Of a stretch of 20,184 bases of DNA, positions 1-10,900 are shown piece by piece. The notes under the pieces are model-generated. The model saw only the letters and a list, made by a program, of their open reading frames with translations, made no database searches and was not told where the DNA came from. Made by a program: the position numbers and the translations under genes. Origin of the DNA: Pigoraptor vietnamica (Eukaryota; Opisthokonta; Filasterea); contig CALSCQ010002749.1 of assembly GCA_943704525.1 (NCBI GenBank), positions 1 through 20,184 on the forward strand, written 5' to 3'. Position 1 is the stretch's first letter, and each line of letters starts with the position of its first letter.

Positions 1-13
1 GCTCTTCCGATCT
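1..13 (+). other. Illumina adapter remnant at contig edge
   Basis: The first 13 bases, GCTCTTCCGATCT, are identical to the 3' end of the standard Illumina sequencing adapter. They sit exactly at the window edge, as expected for untrimmed adapter at the end of an assembled contig. They should not be read as organism sequence. Confidence 0.93.
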
Positions 14-493
14 CAACTGTACAAAAGAGAAAGCAGATCGCCCGGTGTTGTTGTAGTCCCACCTCGCATTTTCAGTCGGACCGCATGGATATGGTGTGCC
101 GTTGTGTGCGTGCATAAACACGTCGGTGGTACAGGTGAACACGTTTGAATAGTCGAGGCCTCGTTCAATGAGTACACCACAACGCCTTTGCCCTCTCTTC
201 CTCGTTAGGTCTCACAAGCGCAACACTGAGCAAGCAACACGCGCACGCCGATGCATTGAGAAATGCGAGAAAAACGACGGCCCGTAGTCGCAATCTCGCC
301 GAGAAGCGACCTCGGAGTACACAGGCACTGCCTTTACGCAGTAAGAATGCCGTCACGTCGAAGAACTCGGTTACTCCCGTTGTAACGGATTAGGATCACG
401 TGCCAGCCGAGGGCGCAAGAACGTGCGTGGCGCCGCCGCCTGAAAGCACACACCGTTTACAACATACACTACTGAAGACGTTCCACTCCAACC
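14..493. other. 5' upstream region of the RPC2 gene, no gene seen
   Basis: I see no supportable gene here. The only open frames are short, low in known motifs, and mostly on the minus strand. The stretch ends directly at the RPC2 start codon and probably holds its promoter and 5' untranslated region. It contains a Myb-like TAACGG at about 382-388 and a CACGTG at 397-402. I found no clear TATA box near the start. The first bases after the adapter may belong to an upstream gene cut by the contig end, but nothing supports that directly. Confidence 0.5.
397..402. promoter_or_regulatory. CACGTG (E-box/G-box) upstream of RPC2
   Basis: CACGTG in the context GGATCACGTGCC lies about 92 bases upstream of the RPC2 ATG. 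CACGTG is the classic binding core for bHLH and some bZIP factors in many eukaryotes. A second ATCACGTGAT site lies in the intergenic region 5' of the giant minus-strand gene. Function is inferred from sequence and position only, and a six-base site is expected by chance every few kilobases. Confidence 0.25.
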
Positions 494-3400
494 ATGGCGG
501 GCGCGCGTAAGCGCAAGGTGTCGGAACCGGTGCCCATCAAGGCCGAGTTCTCTGCGGACGACGTCAAGCCCGTGCCCACTGTGGAGGTGCGGTGTAGCAT
601 GGTGCGTGTGTTGTCGTTGTCGCATGCGCTCACGTGCACCCTCCATGTGTCCAACGCAGGACAAATGGAAGCTGCTGCCCGCATTTCTGCGCGTGAAAGG
701 CCTCGTGAAGCAGCACATCGACTCGTTTAACTACTTCATCAACGTCGAAATCAAGAAAATTGTCAAGGCCAACCAGAAAGTGACGTCCGATGCAGACCCC
801 ACGTTCTTCCTCAAGTGGGTCTTCGTTTTGCCGTGCGCGCAGAAGTGCTGCAGACGCAGCACACACGCTTTGTCGGTGCAGGGTTGAAGGTGCATGGTGG
901 AATTAACCGTGCTCGTGTGCGCAGGTACCGCGACATTCACGTGGGCGTTCCGAATGCGGAGGACTTTAACATATCGCAGAAGGTCAGCCCGCAGGAGTGC
1001 CGCCTGCGCGACATGACGTACGCGGCGCCCATCACGGTCGACATTGAGTATACGCGCGGAAACCAGCGCGTTATCCGCGACGCCGTCCCGATTGGCCGGA
1101 TGCCGATTATGCTGCGGAGCTCCAACTGCGTGCTGGCCAACAAGAGCCAGGCGGAACTGGCCGTGCTCGGGGAGTGCCCGATAGACCCGGGTGGGTGGTG
1201 TGCGTCTCGCGTGCATTCAGCCCCGTGCCCTCGCCAACCGCCGCTCGCATGGTGCGCAGGCGGCTACTTTATTGTGAAGGGGGTCGAGAAGGTCATTCTG
1301 ATCCAGGAGCAGCTGTCGAAGAACCGCATGATCATTGAGATTGACCGCAAGGGACTGCCCGGCGCATCGGTCACGAGGTGGGCCTCTTGGCACACGCTGC
1401 TCATATCGACCCTGTCGCATGTTTAACCGTGCACCCCTTGTCTACGCTGGCAGCTCTACGCACGAGCGCAAGAGTCGTACGAACCTCGTCTCGAAGCAGG
1501 GCCGGTTCTATCTCAAGCACAACACGCTCTCGGAGGATATTCCAATTGTCGTCATCATGAAGGCGATGGGCGTGGAGAGTGACCAGGAGATGGTGCAGAT
1601 GGTCGGGAGCGACCCGGCGTACAGCGACGTGTTTGCGCCGTCGCTGCAGGAGTGCGCGACGCTCGGCATCTTCACGCAGGCGCAGGCCCTCGAGCACATC
1701 GGCAACCGGATACGCATGTCGCGGCGCATGTGGGGCGTGCGGAAGAGCAAGGCGGAGGAGGCGCGCGAGCTGCTCGCGTCGGTCATCCTCGCCCACGTCC
1801 CCGTGCGCGACTTCAACTTTCGCGCCAAGTGCGTGTACACGGCGCTGATGGTGCGGCGCGTAATTCACGCCATGCACGATTCGGTCGCCGTGGACGACAA
1901 GGACTACTACGGCAACAAGCGCCTCGAGCTCGCCGGGCAGCTGCTCGCGCTGCTCTTCGAAGACCTCTTCAAGAAGTTCAACGCGGAGATCAAGCGCGTG
2001 GCCGACACGACCATTCCGAAGCTGCGTGCGGCACAGTTTGATGTCGTCAAGCAAATGCAGCGGTGGGTTCGGGACGCGTTCTACTGTCACCTGTCGGCCG
2101 TAATTCGTACTAAGGAGTGCGGGACGAGGATTGCTTTTTTTGGTCGCCGGGAAGTGCTGGATGGGGGAAGAGATGCGATGGAGAGTGTGCCACGTACATT
2201 TTGTACCATCTCCCGTGCTGTGCTTTGCACTGAGATTGCTCTCTCGCTACGCAGGGATGACATCACGAACGGCCTCGTGCACGCCATCTCGACGGGCAAC
2301 TGGTCCGTGAAGCGCTTCAAGATGGACCGCGCGGGCGTGACGCAGGTGCTCAGCCGCCTCTCGTACATCAGCGCCCTCGGCATGATGACGCGCATCTCGT
2401 CGCAGTTTGAGAAGACGCGCAAGGTCAGCGGCCCGCGGTCCCTCCAGCCGTCGCAGTGGGGCATGCTCTGCCCGTCGGACACACCGGAGGGCGAGGCGTG
2501 CGGTCTCGTCAAGAACCTCGCGCTCATGACGCACATTACGACGGACGACGAGGAGGCTCCGATCGTCCGCCTGGCCGTGAACCTCGGCGTTGAGGACATC
2601 ATGCTTCTCAGCGGTGACGAGGTCAACGACACTGGCACTTACCTCGTCTTTCTCAACGGAAATCTGCTCGGCGTCGCGCGGGATCCCGCCGCCCTCGTGC
2701 GATCGTTTCGCCGCATGCGCCGCGCCGGTCGGATCAGCGCGTTCGTGTCGATATGCCCAAACGACCGCCAGCGATGCGTGTACATTGCGTCGGATGGAGG
2801 CCGTGTGTGTCGGCCGTACATCGTTGTGGAACGGCGGCGACCTATGCTCACTTCGGCGCACGTGGAGCAACTGACTCGCGGCTTCCGCAACTTCGACGAC
2901 TTTTTGCGGGAAGGCCTGGTGGAGTACCTCGACGTGAACGAGGAGAACGGGTGCAACATTGCGCTCTACGAGGCGGACATCACGGCCGACACGACGCATC
3001 TCGAGATCGAGCCCTTTACGATCCTCGGCGTGTGCGCGGGCCTCATCCCCTATCCGCACCACAACCAGTCGCCGCGCAACACGTACCAGTGTGCGATGGG
3101 CAAGCAGGCGATTGGCACGATCGGTTTCAACCAGCTCAACCGCTTCGACACGCTGCTCTACCTCATGGTCTACCCGCAGCGCGCCCTCTGCAAGACGCGC
3201 ACCATCGACATTATCGAATTTGACAACCTCCCCGCGGGCCAGAACGCAACCGTCGCCGTGATGAGCTACTCCGGGTACGACATCGAGGACGCCCTCGTGC
3301 TCAACAAGGCCTCGCTCGATCGCGGGTTCGGTCGCTGCCAGGTGCTGCGCAAGTACGCCGCGACCATCCGCAAGTACCAGAACCAGTCGTACGACCGCAT

Positions 3401-4683
3401 TATGGGCCCCTTGGTCGATGAGCACGGGCGGCCGATCGCGAGGCACGCCATCCTTGACGCCGACGGAATCTGCGGCGTGGGCGAAAAGATCTCGCCGGGC
3501 GACGTCTTCATCAACAAGGAGAGCCCGACGAACACGCAGAACCCCGTGACGACCGCGGATGCGTCGGCGGCGAAGGTGGCCTTCAAGCCCTCGCCGATGG
3601 TGTACAAGGGGCCGTCGAGCGCGTACGTCGACAAGGTGCTCATCACGAGCAACTCGGAAGAGCACTTCCTCATCAAGGTACTTGTCCGGAGCACGCGGCG
3701 CCCCGAGGTCGGCGACAAGTTCAGCAGCCGACACGGGCAGAAGGGCGTGTGCGGGCTCATCGTGAACCAGGAGGACATGCCGTTCACCGACCTCGGCATC
3801 TGTCCGGACATCGTCATGAACCCGCATGGTGGGTGTTCTTCTGCTGAGTTTTCTCTTTATAGCTGTCCACCCGTGCTAATCTTCCGTGACTAGGGTTTCC
3901 GAGCCGCATGACTGTGGGGAAGATGATTGAGCTTCTTGCGGGCAAGGCGGGTGCTATCGAGGGAAAGGCCCACTACGGGACGGCGTTTGGAGGGGACAAG
4001 GTCGAAGACCTGTGCCGCGTGCTCATCGAGGCCGGTGGGTGGTCACCATGTGTCTATGAGTTCTCTTTCTTCGGCTCTCATTGTCTCTAACGGGCGGGTC
4101 TCCATGTGGCGAGCGCAGGCTTCAGTTACGGCGGCAAGGACTACGTCACAAGCGGCATTACAGGCGAACCGCTGCAGACGTACATTTTCTTCGGACCGGT
4201 CTATTACCAGAAGCTGAAGCACATGGTCATGGACAAAATGCACGCGCGCGCGCGAGGTCCTCGTGCAGTTCTCACTCGACAACCGACCGAGGCACGTCCC
4301 AATGACTGTTACGCTGGACGGATGCGTGTTTGCCTTGTGGTCGTCGATACCTTCCCTTGTGTTATGTCGTCTAATCTTCAATTTGCTACTTTTCACAGGG
4401 TCGTTCGCGTGACGGCGGCCTTCGGTTGGGCGAGATGGAGCGCGACTGCCTGATCGGCTACGGCGCGAGCATGCTTCTCCTCGAGCGGCTTATGATTTCG
4501 AGCGACCAATCCGAGGTCCACGTGTGCCGGCAGTGCGGGCTGCTGGGGTACTCTGGCTGGTGCCATTTTTGCCGGTCGTCCGCAGGGATTAGCCAGCTGC
4601 GCATTCCCTACGCGTGCAAGCTGCTCTTCCAGGAATTGCAGTCGATGAACGTGGTGCCGCGACTTGCACTGGAGAACTACTAA
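494..4683 (+). CDS. RPC2: DNA-directed RNA polymerase III subunit RPC2 (second-largest subunit), 9 exons
   Basis: Second-largest catalytic subunit of nuclear RNA polymerase III, which makes tRNA, 5S rRNA and other small RNAs. Exons: 494-586, 660-814, 925-1190, 1260-1377, 1454-2062, 2255-3828, 3894-4034, 4119-4291, 4399-4683; they join in frame to 1137 aa (human POLR3B is about 1133). The start has a good context (CAACCATGG). Hallmarks include the N-terminal lobe ([20 protein letters not shown]), the [12 protein letters not shown] segment, [19 protein letters not shown], the metal-site motif [11 protein letters not shown] (E758-D759), [17 protein letters not shown], and the C-terminal clamp [21 protein letters not shown] zinc-binding set C1086/C1089/C1098/C1101 follows, and the protein ends [20 protein letters not shown], the Pol III form and not that of Pol I or II. 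Residues 4-10 are basic (ARKRKV) and could help nuclear entry. Five of eight introns start GTGGGT and one starts GTGGGC; the last is a GC-AG intron. All catalytic motifs are intact, so the gene should be functional. Confidence 0.97.
4292..4398 (+). other. GC-AG intron of RPC2 (intron 8)
   Basis: The invariant RQPTEGRSRDGG motif is interrupted exactly after the Glu codon at 4289-4291 and resumes at 4399 with Gly. The 107-nt gap begins GCACGT and ends TTTTCACAG. No GT donor nearby keeps the frame: the nearest, at 4296, would add four bases. A GC donor is therefore the simple reading. GC-AG introns are a known minority class of the major spliceosome. Confidence 0.85.
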
Positions 4684-4997
4684 AGTGCAGTTTGGCGAAG
4701 GGAAATGCGGTGCATGGTACTTGACCTGAATCACTTATCCTCCGACAAGGCTCCCGAGAAGAATATATGTCCCTGCTGAATTCCTTCCAGTCGAAAGATA
4801 GGGTTGGGTCCCAAAACTCAATGAAAAAAAAAAAACACAAAATATGCAATCCGTGCCATTGTGCGCGGCCCATTTAAGGAATCGCTAAGTAAACGCATAA
4901 CTTGTCAGTCGCATGTTAAATTTGTATTCCGACGAATTGCACTGCAAAAATGCGAAAGCCATATTAACCAAATGCGACTTTGCGACTTGCGCGTCTG
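4684..4997. other. Convergent 3' intergenic region
   Basis: This 314-base stretch lies between the stop of RPC2 (+) and the stop of the giant minus-strand gene, so both transcripts end here and may overlap. It is visibly more AT-rich than the coding DNA. It holds an A12 run at 4824-4835 and a perfect tandem pair of TGCGACTT at 4973-4988. I see no canonical AATAAA in the expected place for either gene, so the polyadenylation signals are not identified. No gene is evident. Confidence 0.6.
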
Positions 4998-7900
4998 TTA
5001 GGCACTTCCCATCCAGTCCGTCGGCTGCAGCGCAAGCACCTGCACGATATGGGACGATCAGACAAAGTCAACCGACATGCGCGTCGGGCGAATAATGCAA
5101 CACGCACCTTCTTGGCAGCGTAAAACGGCCGCTTGCCCTCCAGCTCAGCGACCGGCACTGGCGGAGGGCGCACAACCACATCGTGCAAATCCTTATATTC
5201 GACCGACGGCTGCGGCGCGATAATGCAATGTCACAGTCGCCGTGAGCATAGGGTTACGTTAGGGTTAGGGATGCGCCAAGTTAAATCTATGGCGCGACGT
5301 ACCTCCACGGGCGGGATTGTCCGCGCGCGGAATAAATCGGGAGTGGCGTCCACGCGGACCACGTGCTGCAGGATGAGCCAAATGCCGTCGCCATCGGGGG
5401 CGTAACCATCGAGCTCAACGCTTCGCGTAATGACAGAAGGGTCGTTCTGCAGAGACGCAAAAAAAAAAAAGCATTCGCAAATGCGTGTCATGAGTACTAA
5501 AGTCACAAAGAGGGGTCTCTGCAAAGTGGCCTGTGAGCAAATGCTGACAGTACTAGACAACAGCCGCGGCGACGCACCCTGTTGAACGCCTTGATGGCGT
5601 CGAGCGACGGAACCTGCGCAGCCAGCTTCGGCTTGATGCTCTTGCGCCTGACGCGTCCCTCGCCGTCCTTGCCCAACAGGCTCCCCCGGCGGCTCACCGA
5701 CCCTCGGCGGCCCAGCTCGGGCGAAGGCGTACCCCCGGTGACATCCACCAAGGAGGACGTGCTGGCACCGGCGCGGTCGAGCGATGCGGCTGACTCGCCG
5801 CGCAGGGGAGCAACGGCATCGACGTCCTCCGCCTCGTCGGCACCGGGCAGGGGCGTTCCATCGGGCGACTTCATACGCAAGGCGTGTTGTGAGGCTGCAA
5901 TCTGCGCGGCCGTAGCAGCATCGACCTCTTCCTCGCTCTCCTCCTCGTACTCAAAGTCGCTCTCGTCCTCCCCATCGATGGCAGCAAGGTCCACTTCCAA
6001 GGGAATGGGCTCACCAAGAAGGCTGCGGATGTGGCGAAGGGCAGCCCGGTTGCTGGAAAGCGACTTGGGCGGCTGCTCCAAATCCGCTGGCGTCGTCACG
6101 ATCAGCCGCGCAGGGAAACGAACGGAGGCGCCGTCCAGTTGCTCCACATGGAACACGAGCGCTTGTGTAAACCGGCCGAGACCACGAGGCTGCGGATAGG
6201 GGGAGAAAAACAAAAGTTTAGACGACCGTAGCGTATGGTGCACGCACAAGGGAGGAAGGGAACAACGCGCACCTGAAACGCAAGTTCGAAAGTAAACCGC
6301 TCTCCGGCGCCAATCGACGTCGTTGTGGGATACACCCGCCACACCAGTTCCTGCGAATCAGCGGGTGCGATTTAGTGCTGTTACTTCTGCTGCTGTCAAC
6401 CCATAACTGTGGTTTAGCCTGTTACTTCTGCATACTTCCGTAGCACCCAACCCTCCACAAGCCCCACCTCGTCCTGTTGGCCGTTGTCCGACACCTTCTC
6501 CAGGCGCCCGTCGAGCACCGTGATCGCCAGCGGTTCCTCTCCGGTGTTCTCTGCCGTGAAGAATCCTGCGCCAATGTAGTTTCGAGGGCACTCTCCCACG
6601 TCGAGGAACACGGGGTCGATTGTGAGCGAAATGGCGAGGCCCTTGCCCGAGACCACGCACGCTGCAAGGGGTCGGCTCATTTCCTCGGGTGTGGCGTCGA
6701 CGGACGATGGCGACCGGCGCATCATGAAGCGCACCTCGCCCGTGCAGTCGACGCTGTGGTCGGGCCCCGTGAAATCGACGGAAAGCACCTTGTCCTCGCC
6801 CGGCGCGAGCTCCTCCACGGGCAGCGTAAGGTTGAAGCCGAGTGGCAGGCGTCCCGCAAGCGCAATCGCCACGGGGCGGTTGCCCGTGTTGCGCAGCGTG
6901 AGTGGGCGCGAGATCGACCGTCCCACCGCAATGGCGCCGAAATCGAGGCGCAGCGGCGACACCTGGGGTCAGTGGCCGTAAGCAACATGAAAACGAGACA
7001 CAATGCAAACGCGAGAGCAATAGCGCACCTGGAGGGAAGGCATGAGTGCCGTGGCGCGCAAGTTGATGCTGAACGAGCGCGATGTCGTGTGCAGCACGAG
7101 CACGCACGTGCACACGCTCTCCGCGTCGACGCCCGGCTGAAAGAAGAGGCGCACTGTCGCAGACGCCTCCTTTGGTATGATGCCCGCGCGGTCCTCCTTC
7201 GCGACCGAAAACCACCCCAGCGCGTGCTCCGGGAACGCCGACTCGAGCACAATGCTGTAGGGAACGTCGTCGAGGGTGCCGTTCGGCAGCTTTAGCTCAC
7301 GCACCACCGGCGACGCCGAAAAAGCCTCGCCAAAGTCGATGTCGGCCGTGTCGATGACGAACGTGGAGCGCTCCGCGACGCCGAGCACGGGGATGACCAC
7401 GTCGTCCACGGCGCCGTCAAACTCGCGCAGCACAATGGGCCCCGGTGCTTCGAGGATCCGCGTCTCCGTCGTCGGCTTGAATCCCGCCGAGACCTCCACC
7501 GTCTCGCCCGGCCCGACCGTCCCCGGCCCGCCGTCGATCCACAGGTGCTGCGCCTCCGTGGTCAGGCGGTACTTGACGGGGATCGTGGACGGGTTGTGGA
7601 GCGTGAACGTGCGCTGATGCCCAATGCCAATCACAAACTCGCCAAAATCGAGCTGCGGCGGCTCGACCACCAGCCGGCGCACGTCCACGGCGACGACCAC
7701 GGGGATGCTCACGATCTTCGGTCCGTAATCGACAAAGAGGAAGCGCTCCGTCGGCTCACCGCGGACGACGCGCCCGGCAGAGAAGCCCGCGGCGCCCGCA
7801 GACACCATACGCCTCAGCAGCTCAAGGCCCGCGCGCATGGTGAGGCCGACCGTCGCGCGGCTGCGGGGCTCGCCAGGCACGTTCGCGGGGATGTCGTACT

Positions 7901-10900
7901 CGGCGCAATCGAGGACGAGGCCGCTCTCGCCACCCTCCGACGCAAACGGCTCGCTCTCAATGGACAGGCCCACGTGCACCGCATGCTCGCAGTCGTTGAA
8001 GACGTCGAACGCCAGCGTCGCCGTACCGCCCACCAGGAGCGTGCCAAAATCGAGGACCTTCGGCAGCGCGCCTTCGTCGATGCGCAGAACAACCGCCTCT
8101 CCGATCATCGGGATCTCGGCGTCGCCGGCGGTCGACTCGACGACGATTGTCGCCTCGTGCTTCTCGGACGACTCCGGGTTGAAGCGGATGGTGACTACGC
8201 GCTCCTCGCCGGGGGCAAGCTTGCCAATCAGCTGGCCGCTGGGATCGCTCGACTGCGGCAATCGGAAATAAGAGCGTGCAGGACATGGGCGTGTGTTTAT
8301 GTGATAGTGTGCACACGAAGGCAGAGATCGTACCGGGGCCCATAGCATCATGCGTGACAGCATACAAAATGGCCCTAAGTGGAACGGGCTCCCTACCTCA
8401 ATTACGAACGACCGCGCACGGCCCGCTTGAGCAAACATCGTCTTGAGGCTGAAGTCCGTGTCGCACGTGCCCGTGTTGTAAATCGAGAAGCGGCGAACAA
8501 AGCCCTCCGCCGACTTGCCGTCGCCTCCGAAGCTGAGGTTCGCGACACTCACGCGCAGCTCCGGATGTCCCACGCGCGCAGACGCGCGATACGTGAGCCT
8601 CTCGCCGCCGCTGAGCGAGGTAAAAGCGACCACGGCGCTGTATCGCAGCGATTCGTCGGGAATGATGGCACGAAACACTGTCGAAACGTTCACGGACTCC
8701 TTCGGCGGAATCGTGCCACCTTCGGGGGTGAGAGTCCAGACAGGCTCGGGCGAGAGCAGAAGGAGGTCCACCTCGTTGCCTTCATCGTCGATCGTCGTCG
8801 CAGTCAGCTCCGTGCGGAAGAGTGTCGGGTGGTCACCGTGGTTGCGAATTGTCCGCGTTACGCGCATTTCACCGCCCGCGCGAACGCGGCCAAAGTCGAC
8901 GTCCTCGTACGCGCTCACTTCCAGCAGCGACGGGAACACGGACAGCACGAAATCGAGGGTCGGCTCCGGCGGCGGCGGATGCACCTTTTCGTACCCCCGA
9001 TAAACGATCACAAGCTGGCCCACCATTTCGCCAATCTCAAGCGGCGTCACCTTGACGTTCACGACCGCGCGCGACATCGGCGCGAGCATCAGTTCGCTCA
9101 GACCAGTCTCGATGTAGCACGACACGCGGCCGGCAAGTGTGGGAGGGCGGATCTCGGTCGCGAACGTGCACGCAAGGTCACCCGTGTTCTCCACCGTCAC
9201 GCGGCGGTACTGCGTGCCCTTGAGCGGCATGGGCTCGAATGCGAGCGACGCCTCAACGATGCGGAGGCTCACCAGGCCGCCCTCGCCGCGCAGTGGGATC
9301 TTGCGCGAGCCGACGCTGCTGTCCACGCACACGACGGCGCCGGTCATGCCGCGCTCCGTGGGCGCGAACGAGACGTCGAACGTCAGCGAAGTGCCGGGCA
9401 GCAGGGTCACCGGAGCCCCTGCGGACGAGACCGTCACGGTGGGCGCCTGGCACGACACCACCAAGTCAATGGCCTCAAAACCGGGGTTGTCGAGAATCAG
9501 CTTGTGGGTTGACTCCATGCCCAGCGCCACGACGCCAAAGTCAAGGCCGCCGTACTTCGTGTCCGACTCGTGGTCGAAAAGCGTCTGGGCGTGGAAGAAC
9601 GCGGCGAGTTATGAGGCAAACAGACAAACGAGAACACGCAAACGCAAGCTGCCCCCCCCCCCCCCCTCCCCCAAGGAAACACACACATACACACACTCAA
9701 CTCACCTGCAAGTTCCCAAGACCGGCAACGCCGCGCAACACAATCACAAGGGCGGGGCCCGGCGACCACTCGACGACGAGCACCTTCTCGGCGACGGCGT
9801 CGTGCTCGCACATGAACACGACGTCCACGACGGCCTCGCCGCCCTGCTCGATCTGCCCCGCCGACGGGCCGGCAATCCAAAACTGCACTTCTTCGTCCTG
9901 GCTGCGGGTGGTGCCCTTGATTTCGTCGCGGCTGAGCACGGCAAGAGTGTACTGCGCCGGAAACGAGCCCGTGTTCGTAAGGGTCAGCGACCGGCGGAAC
10001 TCGCGCGCCGTCGGGACCTGCCCAAAGTACAGACGCGCAGCGTTCGCGACAATGCGCGGCACGCCGACCGTCGCCGTCAACCAGAGCACCTCGTTGAGCC
10101 CGCTGCCACACACGCGCACCCCCTGCTTGTACGTGCCGCCGACAAATCCCTCAAACGACAGCCCGAGTTCGACCGACTCGCCGGGCTCCACGCGCATGCG
10201 CAGCGGCCACACCTCAAACGCGCTCTGACGCGCGGGTTCGCCGTCCTCCTCGGGCTCGGGCTCGGCGGCCGCGGCGTCCGGCAAGTGGAGCCCTGTCATG
10301 AGGGACGCGAGGGTGCGCCGCTTGGCAAGCGTCACGTTCTTGCGCTTGGGGCGGTGCGGGTACTGTGCCTCCTGCGGCAGCGACGCGTCCGCATACGTCA
10401 CCTCCACGTCACAGCCGAGATTGCCCTTGTTGACGAGGACGAAGGCGTCCGGCACGCGCGCGACGACGTTGCTGAGCACCAGGCCGAGATCGCAGATGAG
10501 GTGCGAGTGGAACTCGGGCTGGTTCTCTAGCCCAGCGCGGGCGCCTGCTTCCACAATCACCTTGGCCAGGCCGCCGACGCACCGTAGCGTCCCCGTGTAG
10601 CGCTCGCCAATCTTCGTCAGTATGACGTACGACGCAGTGCACTCGGCGTTGTAGTCGTCGGGCCGTGCGATGAACGAGATCTGCCCGCTTGACCCCGGCG
10701 CGATGAGCCCGTTGACGCCGTTTTCCGTATACTTGCACTCAAACACGCGGTGGCCTCCCGTCAAGATGCCCGAAATGCGCTCCTCCGCGACGCTCACTGC
10801 AAACACGACAGGGAGCGTCGGGGACGTGTTCACGAGCTCCACCGTCTGCACCTTCTCTGTTCCAATGCCGACAACGCCAAAGTCCACCGGCAGCTGATCG

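Noticed and set aside
165-356. Short minus-strand open frame near the contig start that could be a divergent gene.
   Set aside because: 63 codons, no motif, no splice or family support. It fits random GC-rich sequence.
1335-3893. Single 852-codon open frame as an intron-poor RPC2 gene model.
   Set aside because: It misses conserved N- and C-terminal parts and reads through intron sequence at both ends and at 2063-2254. The nine-exon model restores full conservation.
4824-4835. A12 run as a retroposed poly-A tail or processed copy.
   Set aside because: No retroposon or target-site duplication is seen upstream. A similar A12 at 5459-5470 is simply the T-tract of a minus-strand intron acceptor.
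5249-5270. Telomere-like repeat as evidence of a chromosome end.
   Set aside because: Only two perfect units, embedded within an intron with coding exons on both sides.
9139-10530. Plus-strand open frame of 463 codons opposite the giant gene (also 8379-9512 and 15971-17542).
   Set aside because: Low-complexity Arg/His/Ala-rich translation with no motif, lying antisense to well-supported ASH-domain exons. Long shadow frames are expected in GC-rich coding DNA.
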